64,000 bases of DNA from Pseudocercospora fijiensis CIRAD86 (Eukaryota; Ascomycota; Dothideomycetes; Mycosphaerellales; Mycosphaerellaceae), in assembly GCF_000340215.1 (NCBI RefSeq), contig NW_006921532.1, positions 6,414,550 through 6,478,549 of the forward strand, read 5' to 3'. The translations under genes and the position numbers were made by a program. The notes beneath the pieces are model-generated. The model was not told where the DNA came from. It did not search any database and was given only the letters and a program-made list of their open reading frames with translations. The first letter of the stretch is position 1; every line of letters starts with the position of its first letter. Shown piece by piece: positions 23,790 to 36,051 of the stretch.

Positions 23790-26700
23790 AGCTAATAGCG
23801 AGACTTTAAGAAGCTACTTAGAATAGGCTTACTACCTTACGTTAAGAACAATAGCTAAAGGATAACCTCCTCGAAATTTACCGCCTATAGGAAGCCCTAG
23901 CAACTAATACTAAGCTAATAGTAGGGCCTTCCTTACTATCTATTTTAGTCTAAAAGAAGGATGCTAAACTTAAGGACTATACTATATTTAATAGCTCTAG
24001 TCGAAAACAATATAACGACTATATTCGTAACTATAAGCTTAACTAGCGAAACGCACTAAGGGCTCTTCTAGACGACTACTCGTTAGTCGTCTATGCTATA
24101 CAATACATTAATAGAGACCTAAAGCGCACCTAGGATAACCATTTTAACTCCCTTAATAACTAGGCCGCTATTTAGTAGCAAACCTATAAAACTATTATAC
24201 TAGACACCCTTAGAAACCCTATACTAAGGCAACAATACGCTTAGGACTAGTACCTTCGGGCTAAACAAAAGACTAATCAATCGGCTCGCTTATTTAAGGC
24301 CTATTTAAAGACTCTCGAAGACGACCTTCCGGCTAAGACTAATTCTATATAGATCTCCGAGATACGCCTAAAACTTAGGTAGGAGCTTATCCTCGAATTA
24401 GACCGCCGCCGTATATTCGAACAGGCTAATCTAATACGCATTCAATTTATAGTCGAAGTAGAAATAGCTAAACGAGCTATTTAGCTCTAATAACGACTAG
24501 AATCGAGGATCCGACTAACTAGTACTAACCGTAGCAACCGTAGTAGCCGCGGAGGAAACTAAGGTTCCTACTAGAATAACAATACTAATAATAGGAATAG
24601 TAACAACGACCGTAGAAGAGGCCGTAGCCGGCGGCTATATAGAGGAGGCTATAATAGGAGCCGTAGAAGGGGCTCGTATCCCTATAGTACTAACCGTACT
24701 ACTAACAATAATAGCTATAGCAGTCTCCTAACCGGATTGAAATGCTTTAACTATAATAGTACTAGCTATCTACTAGGCTAATACGACAAACCTAAGGATT
24801 AGGCCCGAATCGACTATACTACCGCTAAGTACCGAAAGCACCTCTTAGTAGCTAACGCTACCCCTATAGGCTAACCTTCGAAAAAAGAATAAGCGCCGCA
24901 CTAACTATTAGCCTCGTACGGCGTAAGACTATCGATATTGTACTAGCTATTATACGCTCCTATCTCGTATAGGACACCTATAGCACTACTTATAAAACTA
25001 AGGTTACGCTAGATCTAGGAAATTCAGTTAGTGCCCTTATTAACTATCGCCTAGCTAAAGCATTAGACCTTCGATAACTAAATAGGGGCTACCTACTAAC
25101 CCTTGCTTAGTTTGATAACGCTCGGCACTTAACCTATAGAGCCTACTATATTCCTATAGTTCTAAAAGACGACCTCGGCAATAAGCGTTTTATTAGACTT
25201 TACGGCCTATATAGTAGATATAGATAGCCTTCTATCCGATATTATTATTAGTAACCCTATCCTTAAGCACTACGCTATAGCTATAGACTTAGGCCTCTAA
25301 TAGTAGCGATTTAGAATCGCTAGGAAGGAGGACATTAAGCATATCGACGTTAGCGAGTGCCCTAACGATATTAGGGTCCTATTTATCGGCAACCTAACAC
25401 CTGCCGTAGCTAACCTAATAGTCGACCTATTAGGTAATAACGATAAGCTTATACCCCCTAATAGTATAGACCCTAATTAGCTTGCTCGTATACTATAGCC
25501 TATTCGAGAGACCTATATTAATATGTTTAAACACTACCTAGCCTCGATATTGCCTATATTTAAAGAGACGGACTACAAGATCGATATTATATAGGGCAAG
25601 GAGGTTCCTTTTAGGCCCCTCTATAACCTTAGTAAACGAGAGCTTACTATATTGCGTAAGTACCTAGATAAGAACCTAGCTAATAGTCGAATTTAGTATA
25701 GCAATAGCCCTACTAGTATACTAATCCTATTTGTTCTAAAGAAGGATAGTAGCCTATACCTATATATCGATTATCGTAGGCTTTATACTATTACTATTAA
25801 GGACCGCTATCTACTTCCGCTTATTAATAAGACCCTCGATCGCCTTTCTAGGGCCTACTTCTATACTATATTAGACATTAAGGACGCCTATTACCGCATT
25901 TGTATTCGTAAGGGCGATAAATGGAAGACGGCCTTCTATACTCGCTATAGCTATTTCGAGTATTTAGTTATACTATTTAGGCTAGCTAATGCCCCTGCTA
26001 TATTCTAGTCCTATATTAATTAGGCCCTATTAGGCCTATTAGACTACCTCTATATAGTTTACCTAGACGACATCCTAGTTTATATATACTTACCTAATAT
26101 TACGAAGTACTAGGCTATAGTCCGTAAGGTACTCGATTGCCTAAGAACCTATAGCTTGTATTACAAGCCTTCTAAATGTACCTTTGCTACTAAAGAAGTG
26201 CCCTTCCTTAGCTTCCTCGTATCGACTAATAGTATAAAGGCTAACCCTAAGCGGATTAAGACTATTACTAAATAGCTAATACCTACTAGTATTAAGGAGC
26301 TATAGTCGTTCCTTAGCTTCGCTAACTTCTATCGCCGCTTTATTAAAGGCTATTTACGGCATATAATGCCGCTAACTAAGCTTACTAAAACTAAGGCTAA
26401 TCTAACTAGAGAGTTTAAATAGACTAATAAAGTATAAGCCGCTTTTAACGATTTAAAGCAACGCTTTACTAAAGTCCCCTTGTTATACTATTTCGCACTA
26501 AATAAGCAGATTCGTATTAAGACTAACGCTTCGCAGTTCGCTATATCGGCTATAATGTCCTAGCAGTTAGATAAGGACTACTATTAGTACCTAATTGCCT
26601 TCTTTTCGCGGAAGATAATCGATATAGAGCGTCGGTACGAGACCTACGAGTAAGAGCTCTTAGCAATCGTAGAAGCCTTTAAGCACTAGCGCTACTATCT

Positions 26701-28780
26701 CGATAGTGCTTAGTATACTATTTAGGTCTATATAGACTATAACAACCTCTGTAGAATTACGAAGGTTACTAGGGTTATAGGTCGATAGGCTAGATAGGCT
26801 ATCTATCTCGCCGGGTTCGATTTTAATATATTATATCGGCTAGGCGTAAGTAACCCTGCTAATAGCCTATCGAGGCGACCTAATTATAATAGCGAGACTT
26901 AGTATATCAATTTATTATTCCTAACCCTATAGTATAAGATTGCTATAGCCCGTATTGTTAATAAGCAAGCGTAGGATAAGCGGCTTACCGGACTCCGCGA
27001 CGGCTTAAAGCATATTAATACTCTTGCTATATTAATAGTACGTATTAAAGCAAGGGCTAATAACACTAATAGGAAGAGCTATAATAACTCCCTAGTCGAT
27101 ATCGCTATATATAGTAATAGCGATTAGAGTACTAATATAGTTAATCCGGCTGCTAGTACTACTAGATATATATAGTGCGTACTACGTAAGACAGCGAGGG
27201 TACTATTAAGCGAACTTGCGGACGGAGATAGCTAAGCCTTTATAAACGAGCTATTACGCGCTTAGCAAAGGGACGCTTTTGCTACGGCCTATATAGATTA
27301 GCTTGCTAATAGTCGCAAAACTAGATCTAGTAAGAATTAGTCGATTAATGCTAATAGCTATTTACGCTATAAGGGTAGATTATATGTCCCTACCGAGTAT
27401 TCGATCCGATAAGAGCTTCTTAAGCGACACTATAATAGTAAGCTTGCCGGTTACTATAGTATAGAGAGGTCGCACGAGCTACTATCGCGTATATACTACT
27501 AGCTAAATAGTAAGCGGGATATAAAGGACTACGTAAACACGTATACCGTATATTAACGAGTTAAAGCACTAAGGCACTTGCTATTCGGCGAGTTGTCTTT
27601 GCTTCCTATTCTAAAGAAGCTATTCGTAGAGCTTATAATAGATTTTATTATAGGCCTTCCTCCTACTAAGCGTAGGGGCAGTAAGGATATATATAATACT
27701 ATCCTTGTTATAGTAGATCGATTTACTAAAGGCGCTTAATATATCCCGGCGCGGAAGGATTAGACTACTATTAATATAGCAGAAGCGCTATAGAACAATA
27801 TCTTCTATACCTATTAGGGAACCCCTAAGGGGATAGTATCTAATCGTAGATCGACACTAACATCGCATTATTAGAGCGAAATATACCTACAACTAAGACT
27901 AAAGCATCGGCTATTAATAGCCTTCTATCTATAGACTAACGGTCAAATAGAGAGGCAGAATACTACCCTATAGTAGTACCTACGTAGCTATATTAATAAG
28001 AACCCCGAGGATTAGGTTAACCTCCTTTAACCTATAGAATTCGTATATAACAACAGTGTACACTTATTAATAAAGGTCTTACTATATATAGCTATAATAG
28101 GCTAAAACGCTGCCTTACTATAAGATCTATTTACCTCGCTCGAGGCCGAGCGTAAAAAAAGGGCAGCGCGTTAAGTACTAGAGACACTAGCGGCAATAGA
28201 ACGTATCTAGAAGATGCGGGAAATCTATATTAAGATAGCTAAGAAACTAACAAAGGCTTAAGAGTACTAAAAGACCTACTACGATAAGCGCTATATACTA
28301 ATAGCCTTTAAGCAAGGCGATATAGTTATGCTTAGTACGAAGAACCTCCGCATCCGCAAACACCTATTACCTAATAGCAAAACAAGGCCTAAGCTCGCAC
28401 CGAGGTATATTAGCCTATTCCGCATTCGAGAAGTTAAGGGCTCCCCTATATAGGCCTATTAGTTATAGCTTCTACCCTATTATACTATCTATAACACCTT
28501 CTATATATCCCTCCTTAAACTATACTATTAGCGCGAAGGCGATAAAGCGCCTACTAAGTCGGAAGAAGTCTTAGCCGATAGTAAAGAGCTATAGTCTATA
28601 GAGCGTATACTAAAGCACTAGACTAGGAAGGGCAAGAAGGAGTACCTATTAAGATAGCAAGGCTACTTACCTAAATAGGACTCGTAGGAAGCTAAAGACT
28701 TATTTAAGGATATAACTAAGTTGCTAGATAAGTATTAGACTAGTATAAAGAACAAGAAGAAGGCTAAGGCCCTATAATGT
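23790..28780 (+). pseudogene. gag-pol of the gypsy element, degenerate
   Basis: The plus-strand frame can be followed by reading TAG/TAA as Gln or Trp. A CX2CX4HX4C knuckle lies at 24,743-24,784, with three of four ligands changed to Tyr. The protease motif reads DLGNSVSALIN near 25,010-25,042 (DSG in relatives). Reverse transcriptase has VYLDDILVY at 26,057-26,083. RNase H spans about 26,510-26,800. The integrase has a mutated zinc domain near 27,430-27,560 followed by DFIIGLP and IVDRFTK. A chromodomain (ERILKH...YLLRWQGY-like) lies at about 28,585-28,720. The end is near 28,778 after a Lys-rich tail. The intact protein would copy and integrate the element, with the chromodomain steering integration to heterochromatin. 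Confidence 0.88.
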
Positions 28781-30013
28781 CGCTAGAGAGGCCTAAGATT
28801 AATACTATCCCCGGGATACTATTAGCTAACTAATTAGAAGCCGGCAAACTAGGACAATAAGACTATACTACTATAGTAGACGCGCACCGAGCATTAACAA
28901 ACGCGCTATAGCGCGTTAACTAATCGCCTACTCTTTTAAGGATTTTACCTCTTCGCTAACGCAATAAGGCCCTTCTCTTAGTATTTAGGTCCCTCTCTTA
29001 TTCCTTTATTCTATCGAGGCCTCGAGGCCTAGGCGATCGGCGAGGGCGGCGCGCGTACGCGTAAATAGTAAAAATAATAATAACGACGGCGTCGCGCTTA
29101 TACTAAAGGACAGCGCGGCCGGCGAGGCTGTATTAGTAACGGTATTGCTAAGTGTATTGCTAGTCGAAGAAGGAAATTAGAAGCAAGGTAAAGTTAGCGC
29201 TAAGACGGCTAGCGCCGCTATTATTAACATTACCTACTACTATCGCTATACCTATAAGAACAACCTTACTTATACTATAGCCTAAGGCTAAGACGCTAGG
29301 TTAAAAAGGGTTAAGCCGTTCGAAGGACTTAGAGACTAAAAAGGCTAAGCGATTAATAAACTAACTAAGGGCAAAAATATAGAGCTAAGCTAGCTAGGGT
29401 CGATCTTGCGGACAATAGGTTACTTCTCGATCTTTCCGACCCTTTAAGTAAAGCGAACCTCAACTATTACACTTATAATAGCCTTTACTTATAGAAACTA
29501 GACGAACTGCGTTTTTAAAAAGATAAGATTAATTAATAATTAAAGGCTACTAAACCTAACTAATTAGGGTTAGTAAAACTACGATAGTAAATAATAGTCC
29601 TCGTAATAATAAGAACAATCCCTCGGAAACGGACAAACCCTCGGAAGCGGACATTTCTAGGTCTTTTAGAGTAGACGCAAAGAACTCGAAACGATATTAC
29701 TTAGAACAGAGGCAGTGCTGCAATATCTCGTACGTCTACCTATTATAGTAGGGAAGACGCGCCTATATTATAATTAGTCGATAGTCCTTAATTCTTATAG
29801 ATATATATTACTTTATTATATATAAGGATAGCGCAGTTAGAGTTAGACATTGTATTAGAAGGTAAGGTTTAATATAGTTATATAATTAGGTAGTTAAGTA
29901 TTCAATTTAGCGCGGGCTAAGTAGCTTATTAGACTTGCTAAGTTAGTAGCAATAGAGGTCGAGATTAGAATATAGATAGGCTACGAGGGCGCGGCCTTTA
30001 GAAGGGAAGCGTA
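28781..30013 (+). other. Gypsy element 3' untranslated region
   Basis: Between the end of pol and the 3' LTR lie 1.2 kb without a readable protein. It contains a GC-rich patch near 29,010-29,060 (cgaggcctcgaggcctagg and similar) and a short duplicated phrase near 29,620-29,655 (ccctcggaaacggaca and ccctcggaagcggaca). It ends in the purine tract before the LTR. The length is unusual for an untranslated segment and could hide another eroded insertion. Confidence 0.6.
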
Positions 30014-30210
30014 TATTAGGGCTAAAGAGGCTATACGTAATTAGTATGTAACTAGGCTAAGTAAAGCTAGGGTCTTAGTGCCTTAGGCAGGGCTTAGCGC
30101 TTAGCGTTAGGCTAACTAGCCTACCTTCCCCCTTCTTCTCCTAGATATCTATCGAATACTATACTAACCTACTACTACCCTATCTACCTACTAATATAAC
30201 CCTTCTTATA
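30014..30210 (+). repeat. 3' LTR of gypsy element
   Basis: It begins tattagggctaaag and ends cccttcttata, and matches the 5' LTR with only a handful of differences. Low divergence between the LTRs suggests limited time between insertion and the present, apart from RIP. Confidence 0.95.
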
Positions 30211-31390
30211 AGTAGCCTCTAATACCGCTTGCCTATACCTTAGCTTATATATCTAAAATAGGACTATATCTAAAGGCTATATAAAGTATAAAGTATATAT
30301 TTATAGGCCCTATAACTAAACCCTATATCGCTTTATAAAGGCTACAAACTCCGAGTCCTTAAAGTAGTAGGAGCCGTAATTATCGTATAATAATACCCTC
30401 TACTCGTTTAGATCTTTAGGCTACGTTTTCCGCTTAAACTAGCGAATATAATATATTATAGTATCGTCGTTTATATATCTAGACTCGTTAATAGTTATTA
30501 GGAAGTTGTCCTTGCCTAAGAACGAGAGCGTAGTTAGTAGGTATCGTTGCCTTAGAAGCGGACTTAGACTCGGAAGTAGTAATAGTAGTAGTACTTACCT
30601 TCCTTCGGCATCTATCGTTCTTAGACTATTATACCTTTAATAATGAACTAATAACCTACTATCTTGCTAAACGCGTTTAGGGTCTCGGCGATAGTTATAT
30701 ACGTACGGTTACTACTATATTCGGTCTAGGCGCGCCGCTTCGTATCTATTATAACGATATACTCGTTACTACTAATTAATCCGAAAGCTAGTTTTATCGA
30801 AATTCTATACGTTCCGCGGCTTTATACTTAGTCCCTCTATTATAGCCTTAAAGCGGTTAAACTAGCTCCTTATCGTAGAAGGGTTATAGGCTTTCTTCCG
30901 CTATGCCTTAATTAGTTTAGACTTAACCTTGCTAAGTCTATAGCGCTTTAGAAAGCGGTCCGCCTAATCTATACTAAATAGCAGTATTATATCCTTCGAT
31001 ATACCTTCTAGTAGTAGGATTACTAGTATATCTATCGCTATAATAGTAATTAGCGGTACTAGTAAGAATATACCTATTTCGTCCCTCTCCTAATAATAAT
31101 CCGCTAGCGCTATCTCTTAAGACTTATCTAATTTAGTATTAGTTAATAGACGACTAAACAGCGATATACAGCCTCTTAGCCGCTAGTATATACGAGAATA
31201 TAGGCGAGTTACCTTCTTACTCGTATAGAGCGCTCGAATACTAACCTTCTTATTATCCGAGCTAGATTTAGCTACTAATTCGTAGTACCCTAAAGCAACG
31301 CGGTCTGCTACCGTCTCTGCCCTCTCTATATCGGTTAACCGCTTAGCCTATATCCTCTTTACCTTTTTATCCTTTTTACGCCCTATATCG
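30211..31390 (-). pseudogene. Pogo/Fot1-type DDE transposase, 5' part (interrupted)
   Basis: The minus strand from about 31,390 encodes, in order, a Lys/Arg-rich start, a CENP-B-like helix-turn-helix region, a segment reading DRFLKRYRLSKVKSK, then the DDE_1 core. NFDKTSF lies near 30,785-30,805 (first Asp; NFDETGF in relatives). A frame change follows, then an ITIAETLNAFSKIV segment equivalent to VTVIEAINAxG. LLYDNYGSH near 30,370-30,400 has the second Asp, and PLDIVLF near 30,255-30,275 the third. The frame then runs into the gypsy LTR at 30,210 and resumes at 23,072, so the insertion cut the gene. The protein would cut and paste its own element; it is inactive here. Confidence 0.85.
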
Positions 31391-32199
31391 ATTTTTATAT
31401 ACGATCTATATAGTAGAATATAAGAAATAGGAGGAGTACGAGGAAAATACGCTTTAAAATAAGATAGACGCGACTACTAAGGATTATATAAGAAATAGCG
31501 ATAGTAAGGTTCTATAGCTACTATATACTTAGATAAACTAGCTAATATAGTATTTACACTCGCGGTTTATTACTATATATACCTAGATATCTATATAGGA
31601 CTAGAACCTACCGCTATATCGAGTTTTACGTATAGCCTACTAGGAAAAAGCGATTTTACGTATAGCCGGAACCCCCGCGAACAGCGGGGAGGAGTGTCTA
31701 ACGGAACCCTAGATAGAGAATAGAGATAGATAGATAGAATAGAGAGAAGGACTAGCCCTAAATCCTCTAATAAACACTATAGTCCTCCTAGTATTACTGT
31801 CTCCGATCTCTACTCTTCGCTATATCTCCGCCGCTCTCCTACTATATACTATACAATAAAGCCCTCGCATTCCGCCTCTTCTATACGCTAGCGAGATACT
31901 AGATAACTATTCCGCCGCTTCTGCTTATAGCTATTATTATAAAGCTACGGACTAGTGTTGACTTTACTAGGCGTTATTAACTCGTTACCGCTAAGTAAAA
32001 CAGCGTTATAGAAGGCTCTATAGCGGTAGTAGAAGAAGACGTAGCAGTAGAAGACGACGGCTAAGAAGTTATTAGCACCTTACTAGCTCTCGGTGTCGTA
32101 TTATTACCGCTTAGCTCTAGCTCTATAGAGTATAAGCGTTGCGACTTAGTTATTAACATCCCTACTACTAAATATAAAAATCTGCTAGTAATATATCTA
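31391..32199. other. RIP-mutated sequence, possibly the end of the pogo element
   Basis: I see no readable protein. Near 31,617-31,670 a phrase like gttttacgtatagcc occurs twice (31,622-31,636 and 31,651-31,665). A short GC-rich inverted pair follows at about 31,672-31,692 (cccccgcg...cgcgggg-like). This could lie near the right end of the pogo/Fot1 element, but I could not find a matching inverted repeat at the left side. Confidence 0.45.
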
Positions 32200-35100
32200 T
32201 TTTTCCTACGCCTCTAGAGTTCATTATTCCTTAATGTATAGTTATATCTTAGTCGCGCTAGGCTATATATATCTTCCGTCGCGCTTCTTAGACCGGCTAC
32301 GAGCGACGAGAATTTTAAGTAGGTCTATCTTTAAACTACTCTCTAGCTACTCGAAAAAGTAGTCTAGCCGCTCGCTATCGTAATCCTTTAATATAATACT
32401 TACGGTATCGAGTAGCAGAATCCGAAGTTTCGTATTAGGGAGAAGGCGAGTTAAAGCAAAGTTAACGCAGTCCGTATATAGCGGAAGCTATATGCTATAT
32501 TTAGCTACCGATCGGACGACTCTATTACGCAGATTCTTGTCCTAAAAGTATTCCGCTATCGTATAGAGAACGAGGAGCCCTCGTAACCGTAGATAGCCGT
32601 AAGTCGGTATCGGACTAAACTTTTAGAAGCAGTGCTTAAGGTCGTGCCGAAGCATCTACTAATAATATACTCTAAATGCTCTAGGATCTATATTAACGCA
32701 GTTAAACTCTTTCTCGCGCACATCGATAGCTTGCCCCTATATAGGTAAGAAAGCCTTCTAAAAGTAGCTAGAATGTTCGAGGGCGATCGACTTAATAATA
32801 GTAAAGGCGACGGGTAGAGCTCCGGCGTTAACGACGAATGTCGTATATAGGTCGGCGTTACTACTACTACTCCTAGTTAGCGTTACAAGACTAGTAAGAA
32901 GCGGCAGGAATCTTACGAATAGTCATCTCCTACTACCGTAAAGGACTAATTATTAGACTAAGATATATAGCTCTAGTATAATACTTATACGTTCGAAGCG
33001 GCGAAGAACCGACTAACTATACGAGTAAGTGCGGGTAAGTGTTAGCTAGTCGTATAAAATAAGAAGACAATTAAACGGCGGAAAGAGCAGTTTAAGTAAT
33101 ACCCGGGCATATAGCCCCCCTAGTTATACCGTGTTTTAGCGCGCGAACGATTCGAGATACAATTATACGCTTATATCGGGGCGTAGAGGTAATATTACGG
33201 TAGAGGGATATAGAGTAGATTGCGTAGCGCAGTTAAGGTAAAATCGTTAGAACGCGGTGCTAAACGCGGCAAAAAAACATATAGCAATATCTATCGCGAA
33301 TATGCCTTTAAGGGTTGCTAAGATACGGCAGTTACTTATTTGCTGCTACGAGCGTAGGGTCTATTCTGATGTATGCTTTCGACTATTCTCCGATTAGATT
33401 CGGCTATCCTCGCAATCTTAATGTCCTCTCGTAGTAGCCCTACTGCAAAAATAGCCCTTTATAACTCTATAGCGGTTGAAAATTACGTCTAGGAGGCTTC
33501 GGGTGCCCTAGTATTAAGGCCGCCTAAGCTTTGCGTACGTCCTCGAAATAGGCGGTAATCTACCTATCTAGTAACCGGGTCGCGTCCCCGAACCTAACCG
33601 TTATTACTAGCACTCTTTCGTAACTTATAGCTAGAGGGCTTATCGACGTAAGCGCGCGGAGAGCAACCCTCGTTCGTAATTTGTAATATATGCTAAACTA
33701 GCTACAGGCTCGAAGGTCGTTTACGCTTAACGCCTCTAATAGATATAGACTCGATACTATCTCGATAGCGTATATCGGCCTTCTTGCGAAGGTTATAAGG
33801 AGAGTAGAAAGTAATACCTCTAATCAATTCTACGTAAGGGTAGTCCGGATACTAGGTTACCTAATATACGAAAAGGCTAACGAGAGCCTTCTTAACGATT
33901 AGGCGCGCCGAAGGCGACTAAGCATCTAGGAGATTAGTATACTTTCGACGAAGATATTCGCTTATACTTTAGAAGATATATACCGCGTACGTTAAGTTAG
34001 TACTATAGAGCGGGTCTTAGTAGAAGACGGTGCGCATTACCTCCGTCGCTACGAGTAGATTACCTTCCTTATTATCGGAAGGAGGAACGGTTAGAGTTAG
34101 GTTCGCCTTATAGTCTAGAAAGTAATCCTTACGATACTAGTTCTAAGCTATAACGCTTTCGGCGGCAACGTAAGTAGGCTCGATCGGGTTCCGCTAGCTA
34201 ATCTAGACAATATATACGAGGTAAGAGTCGTCCTCTAACTAGAAAAAGTCGACAATCTTATATTCGTATTCGGTATTCTCCTCGTATACTAATAATAGCG
34301 CTTCGGGAATAGAGTTGTCCTGTTTACGTAAGAGGAGTACCTAGCTATAGATATCGTAGAAGAGGTAGGGCGAGGGTAGTAATCTCTTTAGCGCCTATAG
34401 TACTAAGTCGGTAATCTGTTCTTGCTCTATAATATCCTAGAGGAGCCGAATATAGCGGATCTGCAAAGTATCGTTCGATAAAGTAATAGCATTCTAGTAC
34501 TGCTATATACGGGTATAAATATACTATCGACGAAGACGCGGTAGTAATTCCTACTCCTACGCGGCTACTACTAGACCGTAGAGACGCAATAACTTATCCT
34601 TAGTAGTAAGTAAGGGATCGATCTTAAATAGCGTTTACATTAAGAGGAACTGTAATTTAGCGAGCTTAAGGTCTAGCCGCTCGTATAGCTCCGCCCGTAG
34701 TAGGTCCTTTAGGTAGGCCTTACTTCGGACGTTGCGGTAGTCTATTTGCGCTAGTAATCGAGCGATAAAGGGATAGCGATTAGGTATTCCGATAGTAGTA
34801 GCTATACGTAAGAGAATATGTCCCTTATTATAATAAGCTAGGGTCTCCTATAGTAGCGGCGAGGCAACGATGCGGTAAATGTCCTTCGCTAGATCGTATA
34901 TAATATCGATAGAGCATTCTTTCTCGGGAGATGCGAACTAGCGGGTTACGACTCGATCGAAAGCAGTACTATTAAGGCCTACGAAGGCCTCGAAGACGCG
35001 AATAAGCGATATTTCCTACTCGGGCTTCTTAGTCGCGCGGTTCGTTATTAGAAGAGAAAGGAAATCGTATCGTAGGCGGAGATTCTAGCCGCTAAGACTA

Positions 35101-35270
35101 GCGGAGCAAACGCTGTAAAGTAGGTCTTAATAGAGTACGGGCAGCGGTAACTAAGACTAGGCCTAATTAAGAGAACGAGTCTTACTTCGGTAGCGATTAG
35201 AGCGCTATCGGGCGGGGCGACGTACGCTAGTCTTATAATAAGACCGCTATATCTAAGCGTAAGAGCCGAG
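32200..35270 (-). pseudogene. RIP-degenerate long reading frame, unknown protein (about 1,000 codons)
   Basis: The minus strand from about 35,270 down to 32,200 is coherent wherever I translated it (34,980-34,500, 34,260-33,600, 32,460-32,220), with RIP-type stops only. It encodes Leu-rich and acidic text such as ISLIRVFEAFVGLNSTAFDR near 34,960 and LEDDSYLVYIVWISW-like sequence near 34,235. I recognise no family and no nucleotide-binding, polymerase, DDE or tyrosine-recombinase motif. It points away from two long plus-strand relics starting at 36.05 and 40.0 kb, so the three may have been divergently arranged genes of one large element. Confidence 0.5.
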
Positions 35271-36051
35271 CCGTAATAGTAGACGTAATTTGCTATTAAT
35301 TGTAAAACATATTATACCTAAAAGAGCATATTAGCAAAGAGCGTACTAGTTGAGCTTTATCGTAGTAAGCTATTCCAAGTTATCGTTATAAACAAAGGTA
35401 CGACTATTATCGCCCTCTGCGACTTTAGTACTACTATCGAGACTACGACTTAAACGCGATTAGCGGTTACACTAAGGATAATATTGTTAGGGTAAGAATC
35501 GAGGGGAGAGAACGCTATAAACACTTCGAATCTGCGACTGTAGAGCAGCCGAGAAATCGGTAGCAGCGGAGGTAATATAGTCTTTTATCGTATAGTCGAC
35601 GTAGGTATAAGTACGATAGACAATGCGTATATACTCGATTTAATAATAAGCGATATTAGGCGATAGTAGTAAGCTAAAACTAGAAGTGAAGTCGAAGTTA
35701 GCGCTAAGTCGGAGTCGGATAATCTCTACTTTCCGCTACTAGGGGGTAGGGGGGGCTATCTCTATAATATTAATAAGGCACTACCGGACTTACTACGTTT
35801 AGAGTCTCGTATACCGACACTAGCTAGGACTCTAGGTAGTATATAACGGATGTATTCTCCCGAACGCGTTTACTCTACTAGACGCCCTTCTATTATACTT
35901 TCGCTCTAAGACCTTAATTATACGACAAGTAAAGCCGACGATAGTAGTACTAGGAGATATAGCTTATAGGAGGAATATAGGAGGCGAAGAAGAGGAGGAC
36001 TAGAAGGAGAGAGTATCGTAAGATAACGGGATAGCTGTAGATAGGACTGTA

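Larger units (their letters stand above)
23078..30210 (+). mobile_element. Ty3/gypsy chromodomain LTR retrotransposon, degenerate
   Basis: The element has two 197-bp LTRs (23,078-23,274 and 30,014-30,210) around a plus-strand gag-pol region with zinc knuckle, protease, reverse transcriptase, RNase H, integrase and a C-terminal chromodomain. This order (integrase after RT/RNase H) defines Ty3/gypsy, and the chromodomain places it among chromoviruses. A purine-rich tract, gaagggaag, just before the 3' LTR at 30,001-30,009 is a likely polypurine tract. Flanking bases agttg (left) and agtag (right) are a probable imperfect 5-bp target duplication. It is inserted in a pogo/Fot1 transposase gene. 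RIP has destroyed all frames. Confidence 0.92.

Noticed and set aside
31650..31700. GC-rich inverted phrase as terminal inverted repeat of the pogo element
   Set aside because: No matching inverted copy could be found at the left side near 22.0-22.2 kb.
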